From assembly GCA_030603465.1 (NCBI GenBank), contig JAUVXT010000003.1:1-31295 (forward strand): DNA of 31,295 bases, read 5' to 3'. Below the pieces are notes generated by a model. That model did not search any database, was not told where the DNA came from, and saw only the letters and a list, made by a program, of their open reading frames with translations. Below are positions 8,376 to 15,233 of this stretch, piece after piece. Both the position numbers and the translations under genes were made by a program. Positions within the stretch are counted from its first letter, which is position 1; each line of letters begins with the position of its first letter. The DNA is from Deltaproteobacteria bacterium. GTDB lineage: Bacteria > Desulfobacterota > Syntrophia > Syntrophales > UBA2210.

Positions 8376-9056
8376 ATGTTGTACGAGTGCAAAATGGCTG
8401 AATCGGGGAAACGTTTTTTAACCATCTATCAGAAGTTAAATGCTCATTTTGGTGATCTAAAATGGTGGCCGGGAGAGACACCTTTCGAGATTGCAGTGGG
8501 AGCAATGTTGACACAGAATACAAACTGGAAGAACGCAGAACAGGCAATCGCCCGGTTGAAAGAGGCCGACATCCTCTCGCCGGAAAGTCTTTTTCATGCA
8601 AAGGACGAGACAGTAGCAGAACTTATAAGGCCATCAGGCTACTATAATATAAAGACCAGGAGATTGAAGTCTTTTCTGGCCTTCTTGCATGATGAATATA
8701 ATGGAAGCATGGAAGGCATGTTTGAGGAGGAAACATGGCTGCTTCGTGAACGATTACTGGGAGTAAATGGAATTGGTGAAGAAACGGCGGACAGCATTCT
8801 ACTCTACGGGGGACACAGAAAAATATTTGTAGTAGACGCCTACACGCGCAGGATAATGGGAAGGGAGAAAATCATAGAAGATAGTTGGAGCTATGGAAAG
8901 ATTCAGAGACTCTTCATGGATAATTTACCGAAAGATGTCGAATTGTATAATCAATACCACGCCCTTCTGGTGAACGCGGGGAAGCATTACTGCAAAAAGA
9001 AACCGGATTGCCGGCACTGCCCATTGAGGTCATTAGAGAGCAATGAAATTGTATGA
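8376..9056 (+). CDS. Endonuclease III-like DNA glycosylase (HhH-GPD family)
   Basis: The 226-residue protein carries the HhH-GPD fold of base-excision-repair glycosylases. The helix-hairpin-helix is LLGVNGIGEETADSILLY (about 127-144). The catalytic Asp is D154 in KIFVVDAYTRRI. The lysine that makes endonuclease III bifunctional is replaced by Glu136 (GIGEETA). The C-terminal cluster region, YCKKKPDCRHCPL, has only three cysteines in a Cx5Cx2C pattern, and the usual fourth is absent. This points to a monofunctional enzyme, perhaps an alkylpurine glycosylase like MagIII, rather than Nth itself. MLTQNTNWKNAEQAI near residue 46 matches the family. The gene overlaps the next by 14 bases, so the two are probably co-translated. 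Confidence 0.8.
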   Translation: MLYECKMAESGKRFLTIYQKLNAHFGDLKWWPGETPFEIAVGAMLTQNTNWKNAEQAIARLKEADILSPESLFHAKDETVAELIRPSGYYNIKTRRLKSFLAFLHDEYNGSMEGMFEEETWLLRERLLGVNGIGEETADSILLYGGHRKIFVVDAYTRRIMGREKIIEDSWSYGKIQRLFMDNLPKDVELYNQYHALLVNAGKHYCKKKPDCRHCPLRSLESNEIV

Positions 9057-10101
9057 TTATACGGGCATTGTCCATTTTCACTCCGAGCACTCCTTTGACG
9101 GCACCACCGCTGTATCGGAGATCATGGCGGCAGCGGGGGAAAGAGATATTGATTTCTTAATGCTTACCGACCACTCTACTCTGGAAGCGAAGGGGAAAGA
9201 GGGGTGGCATGGAGAGGTTTTGCTCATAGTCGGTCAGGAGATATCTCCCCGTTTCAACCACTACATCGCCTTCGGTATCGAGGAGCCTATCTTTGTCGAA
9301 GAAGAAAGCGACGAACCTCCACAACATTATATTGATGAAGTGATAAAAAAAGGGGGTATCGGTTTTATAGCCCACCCTGATCATGGCGGGACAGAGATGT
9401 TTCACGTGAAACATTTTCCCTGGATGGATCGGGAGGTTTCCGGATATACGGGGATCGGGATATGGGATTTCATGACAGATTGGCAGTCTTCACTGGACAG
9501 GTTCCCCGGAGTGTTGAAGAATTATTTTTTCCCGGCTCATGTCCTGCGAGGGCCGAAGGAAACTACTCTGAAGTGGTGGGACAGCCTTAATCAAAAAAGA
9601 AGGGTTGTTGGAATCGGCGAGCTTGACAACCATTGCACACTGTTCAGGATATTAGGGTTGCGGCTGAAGATATTTCCCTTTAAAAAGGCTTTCACCTTTA
9701 TACGGACTCATATTTTGTTGGAAGAGCCTCTCTCGGGCAGGGATCAGGATGATGTAAGGACGCTCCTGGAGGCCCTCCGCATGGGGCGCGCCTATGTGGC
9801 CCTGGAATGTTTTTGTCCGGCAAAGAGTTTCTCTTTTTTCATTTCCGATGAAAAGAATCGCGCCACAATGGGTGATGACTATGAGTTAAAGGACAGGGCC
9901 ATTCTGATCGCGAGAACCCCCCGGCAGTCCCGGATCCGCATTATAAAAGACGGCCAGGTCTTCGGTGAAGAGATAGGTCGCGAACTTCGATGTCATGTAT
10001 CGGAAAGCGGCGTTTACAGGGTAGAAGCGTACCTGAAATCCTGGGGGAGGTTCAGGCCGTGGATATTTTCAAATCCCATTTATGTCAGGTCTTTGAAGTG
10101 A
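9043..10101 (+). CDS. PHP-domain metal-dependent phosphoesterase-like protein
   Basis: The 352-residue protein has the four PHP motifs that bind a metal cluster. They are H11/H13 in IVHFHSEHS, D43-H44 in LTDHST, H111 and H114 in IAHPDHGG, and D195/H197 in GIGELDNH. The C-terminal third (from about 270) is a beta-rich segment of unknown role. PHP proteins include phosphatases for histidinol phosphate or nucleotides and nuclease domains, so a substrate cannot be named. Residues 119-124 (MFHVKH) are encoded by a perfect parS sequence at 9398-9413, so part of this protein may be shaped by DNA-level selection. It overlaps the upstream glycosylase gene by 14 bases. Confidence 0.82.
   Translation: MKLYDYTGIVHFHSEHSFDGTTAVSEIMAAAGERDIDFLMLTDHSTLEAKGKEGWHGEVLLIVGQEISPRFNHYIAFGIEEPIFVEEESDEPPQHYIDEVIKKGGIGFIAHPDHGGTEMFHVKHFPWMDREVSGYTGIGIWDFMTDWQSSLDRFPGVLKNYFFPAHVLRGPKETTLKWWDSLNQKRRVVGIGELDNHCTLFRILGLRLKIFPFKKAFTFIRTHILLEEPLSGRDQDDVRTLLEALRMGRAYVALECFCPAKSFSFFISDEKNRATMGDDYELKDRAILIARTPRQSRIRIIKDGQVFGEEIGRELRCHVSESGVYRVEAYLKSWGRFRPWIFSNPIYVRSLK
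9398..9413. promoter_or_regulatory. parS centromere site (ParB-binding), perfect consensus
   Basis: TGTTTCACGTGAAACA matches the chromosomal parS consensus at all 16 positions, and the palindrome extends one base on each side (18 bp). ParB loads here and spreads to nucleate origin segregation with ParA and SMC. The site lies inside the PHP-domain gene and encodes MFHVKH on both strands. parS sites are often inside genes near oriC. No parA, parB or dnaA is in the window. Only half-site matches (20906 and 25030 regions) occur elsewhere. Confidence 0.85.
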
Positions 10102-10213
10102 AGGCGAGAGGTGATTGAACTGAACAATTGGTGAATTGCCCTCTACTTGCGGCGGAGTGTGCGGGCGATAAGCAAAATATTCGCCAGTTTCACGTTTCGG
10201 GTAATGTGCCCTC

Positions 10214-10477
10214 GCATAAACACCTTTTCGCTTGCCTAAGATGCTTTTTGATAAATCTATGGCTTGCTACAGGCGATTTAAAGAATCACCGTGGATATCC
10301 ACGGTGATTCTTAGAAAGGCAAGGAAGGATTCGGTTATATTCGTTCGCCTTCGCTCACTGTTCTTTTCAAAACTCGCCCTTCGGGCTCAGACAGTTGGAA
10401 TCGCTATCCTTCCGCTTCGCCAGGATTTATTCGCAAAAACCATCTTAATGACCGCTCAAAGAAATTTATGCTTGAAC
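10214..10477 (+). repeat. Long inverted repeat, left copy (with an 86-bp insertion)
   Basis: Read on the plus strand this matches the reverse complement of 13010-13185 over about 176 bp, from GCATAAACACCTTTTC through CTCGCCCTTCGGGCTCA to GAAATTTATGCTTGAAC, with scattered mismatches. It differs by an extra 86 bp at about 10283-10368. Together the two copies bracket the four-gene operon at 10482-12905. Confidence 0.85.
10281..10312. repeat. Perfect 32-bp palindrome inside the left inverted repeat
   Basis: AAGAATCACCGTGGAT is followed immediately by its exact reverse complement, giving 16+16 bases without a loop. It is the first part of the segment missing from the right copy. The rest of that segment contains TTCGCTCACTGTTC, which resembles the CGCTCGCTGTTCAG tail of the REP-like repeats. 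It could serve as a bidirectional terminator between the convergent genes. Confidence 0.75.
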
Positions 10478-10481
10478 ATCT

Positions 10482-10880
10482 CTATATAAGAGTGACAACG
10501 ACTTCCCTTCTTTCTCTCGGGCCATCAAATTCACAGAAAAAGATGTTCTGCCAGGTGCTTAGTAAAAGTTTGCCCCCCTCTATCGGCACCATTTCAGAAG
10601 GACCGATAATTCCCGCTTTAATATGAGAATCGCCATTTCCGTCTATCCTGTCATGCAGCCATTTGCCCTTCGGTACGATATTTTGCAGAAAGGAGATGAC
10701 ATCGGTTTGGATGTTTGGATCCCAGTTTTCCTGTATCATTATAGCCGCCGTAGCTCCCATGGCATACATTGCGCAGAGTTCGTGATCACGGCCATGTTCG
10801 GAAATGACTCTCCGGATCTGATCGGTTATATCGATCAGTTGTTCCCGGCCGGTTGTCCTTAATATTATAGAGGTTTTCAT
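10482..10880 (-). CDS. yjbQ: YjbQ-family protein (UPF0047), secondary thiamine-phosphate synthase-like
   Basis: The 132-residue protein is a complete YjbQ/UPF0047 member. The hallmarks are present: ATAAIMIQENWDPNI near the middle, then HDRIDGNGDSHIKAGIIGPS, and PIEGGKLLLSTWQNIFFCEFDGPR before the end. E. coli YjbQ has weak thiamine-phosphate synthase activity, and the family's main role is not settled. The ATG at 10880 is preferred over an upstream TTG (10907), because the family starts near MKTSIILRTTG and the ATG lies 13 bases after the DUF362 stop. It is the last gene of the four-gene operon. The upstream ECF S component makes a vitamin-related role attractive, but this is inference. Confidence 0.85.
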   Translation of the reverse strand: MKTSIILRTTGREQLIDITDQIRRVISEHGRDHELCAMYAMGATAAIMIQENWDPNIQTDVISFLQNIVPKGKWLHDRIDGNGDSHIKAGIIGPSEMVPIEGGKLLLSTWQNIFFCEFDGPRERREVVVTLI

Positions 10881-10893
10881 GCTGAATCCATTC

Positions 10894-11919
10894 TCAGGAG
10901 TTTTCAATAAATCTTATCTCTTGCGCATACGCGAATTGCCTCTCCCATGGAACGCCCGGATGAGCCCCGCTGAAAACATCTTCTCCGACCAGCCTTATCG
11001 ATTCCCGATCCACGGTGACTGGATGGTAACCCCCAACGAAGCCGATATCCTGAGCGATTACAGGATTATTACCCGTCATGCAATCGCAATCCTTCGTAAT
11101 TCCGATAAGGGCGTTCACGATAAGTGTATTGTCTCCGATAATTTTCCATACGGCTGCGGCGGCTTCGACAAGTTTTTCCTGGAAGGCCGATTCGCTGGTG
11201 GACCAAAAGATTTTCAGGGCTACTTCGGGACACATTGCGATACACTGGGCACATCCGATGCACGCATCCAGATCGTATTCCGGATATTCCCCGGCGGCCA
11301 TCGTTGCCGCGCCGACAGGGCACACATCAGCGCATGTTCCACATTTGGCACATTTTCCCTGTTTTAAGATGGGGTAGGCATCGGAGTGAATGCGCTGTTT
11401 TTGAGCGCGCGACGCAAAACCCATGGAGAGGTTTTTTATGGCTCCCGCGAATCCCGACTCAAGGTGGCCCTTAAAGTGTGAAAAAATGAAAAAACCGTCT
11501 ATCTTTTTGATAATGGATGCCACCTCTACCACATCGAAATGCCCGTATCTAGCATCAATTTCTACAATATCCCTGCTGTCTACGCCATCACCCATGATTA
11601 CGGGACAGCCCAGATAGTCTCCGTCAAAACCATGCTCTTTTGCCGTTTCGAGCGAGTCCTTACCCGTGCGCCGGCCACCGGAGTATAGAGCGCTTGTATC
11701 GCAAATTACAGGATTTATCCTTTTTCCCTTCAGCCACCGTACGATTTCCCTTGCATAAAGGGGTGGGAGGAAACTTTTATTGCCCCGTTCTCCCCAGTGG
11801 AGTTTTATGCCGACCGTATCTCCCTCCTGATAGGGGACTGCGAGATCATTAAGGAGGACATTGAGAGCGGTGGCATGGCTTTCGAAGTTTTCTGACCTAT
11901 GAAAAATTGTCTTGTCCAT
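10894..11919 (-). CDS. DUF362 protein with two 4Fe-4S clusters
   Basis: With the ATG at 11919 the protein has 341 residues. An ATG at 11991 would add 24 residues, but these overlap DUF1893 and do not look like the family. The N-terminal DUF362 domain contains VGIKLHWGERGNKSFLPP and ends with IFSHFKGHLESGFAGAIKNLSMG. A two-cluster ferredoxin domain follows: C190, C193, C196, C200 and C220, C223, C226, C230. DUF362 proteins are soluble iron-sulphur proteins of unknown reaction, common in anaerobes. The gene starts inside the end of the DUF1893 gene (23-base overlap) and precedes yjbQ, so the operon is tightly coupled. A second, more distant DUF362 protein is encoded at 15230-16342. Confidence 0.85.
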   Translation of the reverse strand: MDKTIFHRSENFESHATALNVLLNDLAVPYQEGDTVGIKLHWGERGNKSFLPPLYAREIVRWLKGKRINPVICDTSALYSGGRRTGKDSLETAKEHGFDGDYLGCPVIMGDGVDSRDIVEIDARYGHFDVVEVASIIKKIDGFFIFSHFKGHLESGFAGAIKNLSMGFASRAQKQRIHSDAYPILKQGKCAKCGTCADVCPVGAATMAAGEYPEYDLDACIGCAQCIAMCPEVALKIFWSTSESAFQEKLVEAAAAVWKIIGDNTLIVNALIGITKDCDCMTGNNPVIAQDIGFVGGYHPVTVDRESIRLVGEDVFSGAHPGVPWERQFAYAQEIRFIENS

Positions 11920-12337
11920 TGAGACTTTTCTGTTTGTTTTTGGCCAGGTTATAAAAATCAGCCGGTGATTTTCCGATAGATAAACGTTCAAAGGGGCACA
12001 TGCCCGTTCCCTTGCGGTTTATAATATGGGGGACTATTTTCTGAAAGCTTCCTGGAATGTCAAACCCTTTGAGTGTTTCAACGGCAAGTTCGCTCGCAAG
12101 GGCGGCGTACACTTCCTTACATCGCGCCAACTTCATGAGAAGCGCCGCGGCATTACCCACAACCCGGTCAAAGACGATTAACTCGCCCTCGTCATGAATA
12201 TCAAAAAGTTCCAGATATTCCAAAAGCGGCGCTATACCCTTTTTCTGAGACCGAAAGACCCTTTCTCCATCCCGCAAGAACCAGACAGTATCCTCGCTTT
12301 GTATGAATGATTCATAAAGGGCATTACGGCCTTTCAT
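11897..12337 (-). CDS. DUF1893 domain protein
   Basis: The 146-residue protein matches DUF1893 (deaminase-like fold, first seen in Thermotoga TM1506). TVWFLRDGERVFRSQKKGIAPLLEYL is followed by FDRVVGNAAALLMKLARCKEVYAALASELAVETL and the closing INRKGTGMCPFE. The last 25 residues (KSPADFYNLAKNKQKS...) are a short extension. No enzyme activity is established for the family. The Cys in GMCPFE and the absence of a complete deaminase zinc motif (HAE...PCxxC) mean that deamination cannot be claimed. The gene overlaps the ECF S component gene by 14 bases and the DUF362 gene at its end. Confidence 0.8.
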   Translation of the reverse strand: MKGRNALYESFIQSEDTVWFLRDGERVFRSQKKGIAPLLEYLELFDIHDEGELIVFDRVVGNAAALLMKLARCKEVYAALASELAVETLKGFDIPGSFQKIVPHIINRKGTGMCPFERLSIGKSPADFYNLAKNKQKSLNGQDNFS

Positions 12338-12905
12338 CGGTTTCTCTGATCCGCGAAATGGTCCTTTCCAGGAATATGGCGATCAGAGGTAGAAGTATTA
12401 TCTGTACCGCTATTCCCGGCCACCCCACTTTTGCCGCATTCCATGCCATCGCCATGGGGTTTATAGCAGCCCCCGAATAGATGATAAACATTGCAAGAAT
12501 GGTAGCGACGCGTCCAAGAATTATGGCCCCTATTGTTGCCCACAGCACCCGTCGCCCCAGTTTCTCATAGAGCAGCCCCGCCACCAGACCGTAGATTGTG
12601 CCTTCAATCAGAATGCGTGGCAGTATCGCGATTACGGGCATTCCGCAAATGCTATAGCTCACCAGGGGCGTGAGCATACCCACCAGTATGCCCGCTCTCC
12701 ACCCGAAGAGTATGCCGGCCAGGAGGATAAAGAAAAACATGGGAAGAAAGGTGGGACCCGCCATGGGATGTACCATATGGAATAACCACGGTATCGCCAC
12801 AGCAAGCGCCACAAAGATGGCCACGAATGCATACAATTTTTTATTGGTGAACGTTAGTTCATAAGGGAAAACCGCCGTCTTTGCCGATATCTGTGATGTA
12901 CTCAT
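12324..12905 (-). CDS. ECF-type transporter substrate-binding (S) component
   Basis: The 193-residue integral membrane protein has five to six hydrophobic helices. Helix 1 is at about 24-45 (LYAFVAIFVALAVAIPWLF). The stretch GPTFLPMFFFILLAGILFGWRAGILVGMLTPLVSYSICGMP is the conserved core of one ECF S family. S components bind a vitamin or its precursor and share an energising module (two ATPases plus EcfT), which is not in this window. The substrate is unknown. A GAGGT ribosome site lies about 8 bases before the ATG. It is the first gene of the four-gene operon. The co-transcribed YjbQ makes a thiamine-related ligand one possibility, without sequence proof. Confidence 0.75.
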   Translation of the reverse strand: MSTSQISAKTAVFPYELTFTNKKLYAFVAIFVALAVAIPWLFHMVHPMAGPTFLPMFFFILLAGILFGWRAGILVGMLTPLVSYSICGMPVIAILPRILIEGTIYGLVAGLLYEKLGRRVLWATIGAIILGRVATILAMFIIYSGAAINPMAMAWNAAKVGWPGIAVQIILLPLIAIFLERTISRIRETDERP

Positions 12906-12950
12906 TTTTTTACCTCTTTATAGATGTTTAATGGAAATTACTTGCCATGA

Positions 12951-12979
12951 AGAGTAAAGGAAAAAGAGAAGCGAGTCAA
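12951..12979 (-). promoter_or_regulatory. Possible promoter of the ECF S component operon
   Basis: On the minus strand, TTGACT (12979-12974) is followed after 17 bases by TACTCT (12956-12951), 45 bases before the start codon. The -35 is good and the -10 weak. It lies between the right inverted-repeat copy and the operon, so the promoter would travel with the bracketed segment. Confidence 0.35.
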
Positions 12980-13009
12980 GATTAAAAAAGTTTGCTTCGT
13001 AATAAAGTT

Positions 13010-13185
13010 GTTCAAGCATAAATTTCTTTGAGCGGTCATTAAGATGGTTTTTGCGAATAAATCCTGGCGAAGCGGAAGATAAGCGATTTAAGCTGTTTGA
13101 GCCCGAAGGGCGAGTTTTTAAATCGCCTGAAGCAAGCCTTAGATTTATCGAAAAGCGTCTTAGACAAGTGAAAAGGTGTTTATGC
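13010..13185 (-). repeat. Long inverted repeat, right copy
   Basis: Its reverse complement matches 10214-10477 along its full length apart from the 86-bp insertion in the left copy. Conserved blocks include TTTATTCGCAAAAACCATCT, AATGACCGCTCAAAGAAATT and CGCCCTTCGGGCTC. The copies differ at a number of positions, so they are not a recent duplication. Confidence 0.85.
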
Positions 13186-13274
13186 AAGGTTAAATGCGAA
13201 AGGATGTTAGAAAAATATCCATCGTAGCATATGGCTATTATGATTTTCTCTTCGGCGGCAGCATCTCATAGTCA

Positions 13275-15233
13275 CTATTCCATGTCCCTCTTAATCCCTT
13301 CCATCTCTTCCCCTATTTCCGTCCATCTGCTGTATAGTACTTCAAGGCGCGATGAAATCTCCGCGTATTCGATGTTGAGTCTCTGAATTTCTCCTTCATT
13401 CTCATAGGTCTTCTGGTCTGTAAAGGCCGCCTCCTTTTTCGCCTTATCCTGTTCCGCCTCGTCGATCTCTCTTTCGATTTTGTCCTTTGCCCTTTGTAAA
13501 GGCTTTATGCGCCGATACAACTCCTGCCGCCGCTCGGCCTCTCCCTTTTTACGTTCCCTTTCAAGGGACGCCATAGGTTTAGATTTCTCTTTGTCCGCCC
13601 CTGCGGTCTCTTCTTCCTTTTCCCTGTGGCACTTTTCCAGATATTCATCCACGCTTCCGGGGTAAATTTCCAGATTTTCCTTTCTCAAGAAGAAGACCTT
13701 ATCGGTAATCGGCGCCAGAAAGTCCCTGTCGTGGGATATTATAATGCATGAACCGGAATATTCTTCCAGGCTTTCCCGGAGTATCGCCTTTGATCTTATG
13801 TCGAGGTGATTTGTCGGTTCATCCAGTATAAGGAGGTTCGCGGGGTTTAAAAGCATTTTGGCAAGAGCAAGTCTGCTCTTTTCCCCGCCGGACAGGACCT
13901 CCACGGGTTTGAAAACGTCATCCGCAGTGAAAAGAAAGCATCCCAGGAGCGTCCTCAGCCTTTCCGGCGCCTCCTTCGCCGCAATCGTATCCAGCGTATC
14001 GAAGACAGTCTTATCATTATCCAGCTCTTCTGCCGTGTTTTGAGAATAGTATGAGGTAACCGCGTTGCGACCGGGAGTTCTGTTTCCCCCCTGAAATGGT
14101 TCAATGCCTGCAATTATCCGGGCCAGTGTCGATTTGCCGGATCCGTTTACACCGAGGATCGCGATCTTTTCTCCCCGCTCAATTTGCAGAGAGAGGTCTT
14201 TGAATACGGCATTTGCTCCATATGACTTGGTTATCCCCTCCAGTTCCATGATTATTCGCCCCGCATGCGGTGGTTCGGGAAAGTGAAAGGATATTCCCCT
14301 GTCGTCTTTATCAATTTCTATTTTTTCCATCTTTTCGAGCATCTTAATGCGGCTCTGTACCTGCTTTGCCTTTGTGTTTTTGTATCTGAATCGCTCGATG
14401 AATCTTGCCGTCTTTTGAATAAATTTCCGCTGGTTTGCATAGGTGGACTTTAATATATCGAGATGCTGTTCTTTCTGGGTTATATAAGAAGAATAAATTC
14501 CCTTATATTCCGTCGTCTTCCCCATGGAGATTTCGACAATCCTCTCGACAATATTGTCAAGAAAGCGGCTGTCATGGGACACGAGAATGATGGCCCCCTT
14601 ATATGATTTCAGGTAATTTTCAAGCCACTCGAGAGAATCTATGTCCAGATGGTTGGTCGGTTCATCGAGGAGAAGAACCGAAGGTTCCGCCAAGAGTAAT
14701 TTTGCGATTTCCATTCTCATCTGCCAGCCGCCGCTGAACTCCTCCGTCATCCGGTTTAGATCGTCTGCGCCGAATCCGAGGCCAGAGAGGACCTGTTTGA
14801 TCTTTGTCTCGGTCATATATCCTTTTTGATGTTCGATGGAATGCTGTGCCCTTTCCATCTCCTGGATCAGGTCGTTAAATTGGTTAGATTTTTCTTCCGA
14901 ATCTATCAATAATGAGATTTCGCTTCCTATTTCTTCGACCCTTGCCTGAAGCCGGATAATGTCTTCAAACACCTTTTCTGTTTCTCCGTATAGCGTATTG
15001 CCTTTGTGATAAATACTGTCCTGCGGAAGATAACCTGTCGTGTTCAGTCTTGACTTCACAATATTTCCCGAGTCAGCCTCTTCCTTTCCGGTGATTATCT
15101 TCATCAGAGTCGATTTTCCCGCGCCGTTTGGGCCTACAAGGGCGATTCGATCTTCATCCCCGACATGAAGGGAGATGTCTTTGAAGAGGTATTTTCCGCT
15201 ATATTGTTTCGATATGTTTTGCAGTGAAATCAT
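13275..15233 (-). CDS. ABC-F family ATP-binding protein
   Basis: The 652-residue protein has two ABC ATPase domains and no membrane segment, so it is a ribosome-associated ABC-F factor and not a transporter. Domain 1 has Walker A GPNGAGKST (34-42), signature FSGGWQMR and Walker B LLLDEPTNHLD. Domain 2 has GVNGSGKST, LSGGEKSRLALAK and LILDEPTNHLD. A linker rich in basic and aromatic residues (QRKFIQKTARFIERFRYK) lies between them. The C-terminal 100 residues form a charged coiled coil, as in Uup/YheS-type members. The ATG at 15233 is chosen because it gives the normal MISLQNISK start, has an AGGA ribosome site 6 bases upstream and overlaps the DUF362 stop as ATGA. An earlier ATG at 15338 lies in the wrong gene. 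Confidence 0.9.
   Translation of the reverse strand: MISLQNISKQYSGKYLFKDISLHVGDEDRIALVGPNGAGKSTLMKIITGKEEADSGNIVKSRLNTTGYLPQDSIYHKGNTLYGETEKVFEDIIRLQARVEEIGSEISLLIDSEEKSNQFNDLIQEMERAQHSIEHQKGYMTETKIKQVLSGLGFGADDLNRMTEEFSGGWQMRMEIAKLLLAEPSVLLLDEPTNHLDIDSLEWLENYLKSYKGAIILVSHDSRFLDNIVERIVEISMGKTTEYKGIYSSYITQKEQHLDILKSTYANQRKFIQKTARFIERFRYKNTKAKQVQSRIKMLEKMEKIEIDKDDRGISFHFPEPPHAGRIIMELEGITKSYGANAVFKDLSLQIERGEKIAILGVNGSGKSTLARIIAGIEPFQGGNRTPGRNAVTSYYSQNTAEELDNDKTVFDTLDTIAAKEAPERLRTLLGCFLFTADDVFKPVEVLSGGEKSRLALAKMLLNPANLLILDEPTNHLDIRSKAILRESLEEYSGSCIIISHDRDFLAPITDKVFFLRKENLEIYPGSVDEYLEKCHREKEEETAGADKEKSKPMASLERERKKGEAERRQELYRRIKPLQRAKDKIEREIDEAEQDKAKKEAAFTDQKTYENEGEIQRLNIEYAEISSRLEVLYSRWTEIGEEMEGIKRDME

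Larger units (their letters stand above)
10102..10481. other. 380-bp gap between convergent genes, mostly inverted-repeat DNA
   Basis: No gene is supported. Most of the gap is the left copy of the long inverted repeat (10214-10477), with its 86-bp insert and 32-bp palindrome. The first 110 bases show no recognisable feature, although the minus strand carries a short open stretch that may be a gene relic. Confidence 0.6.
12906..13274. other. 369-bp gap holding the right inverted repeat
   Basis: No gene is supported. It contains the possible promoter (12951-12979), the right inverted-repeat copy (13010-13185) and about 90 bases downstream of the ABC-F gene, in which no clear terminator is visible. 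Confidence 0.6.

Noticed and set aside
10232..10489. 85-codon plus-strand open frame
   Set aside because: It lies within the inverted repeat and its inserted palindrome. The other repeat copy lacks the frame and there is no ribosome site.
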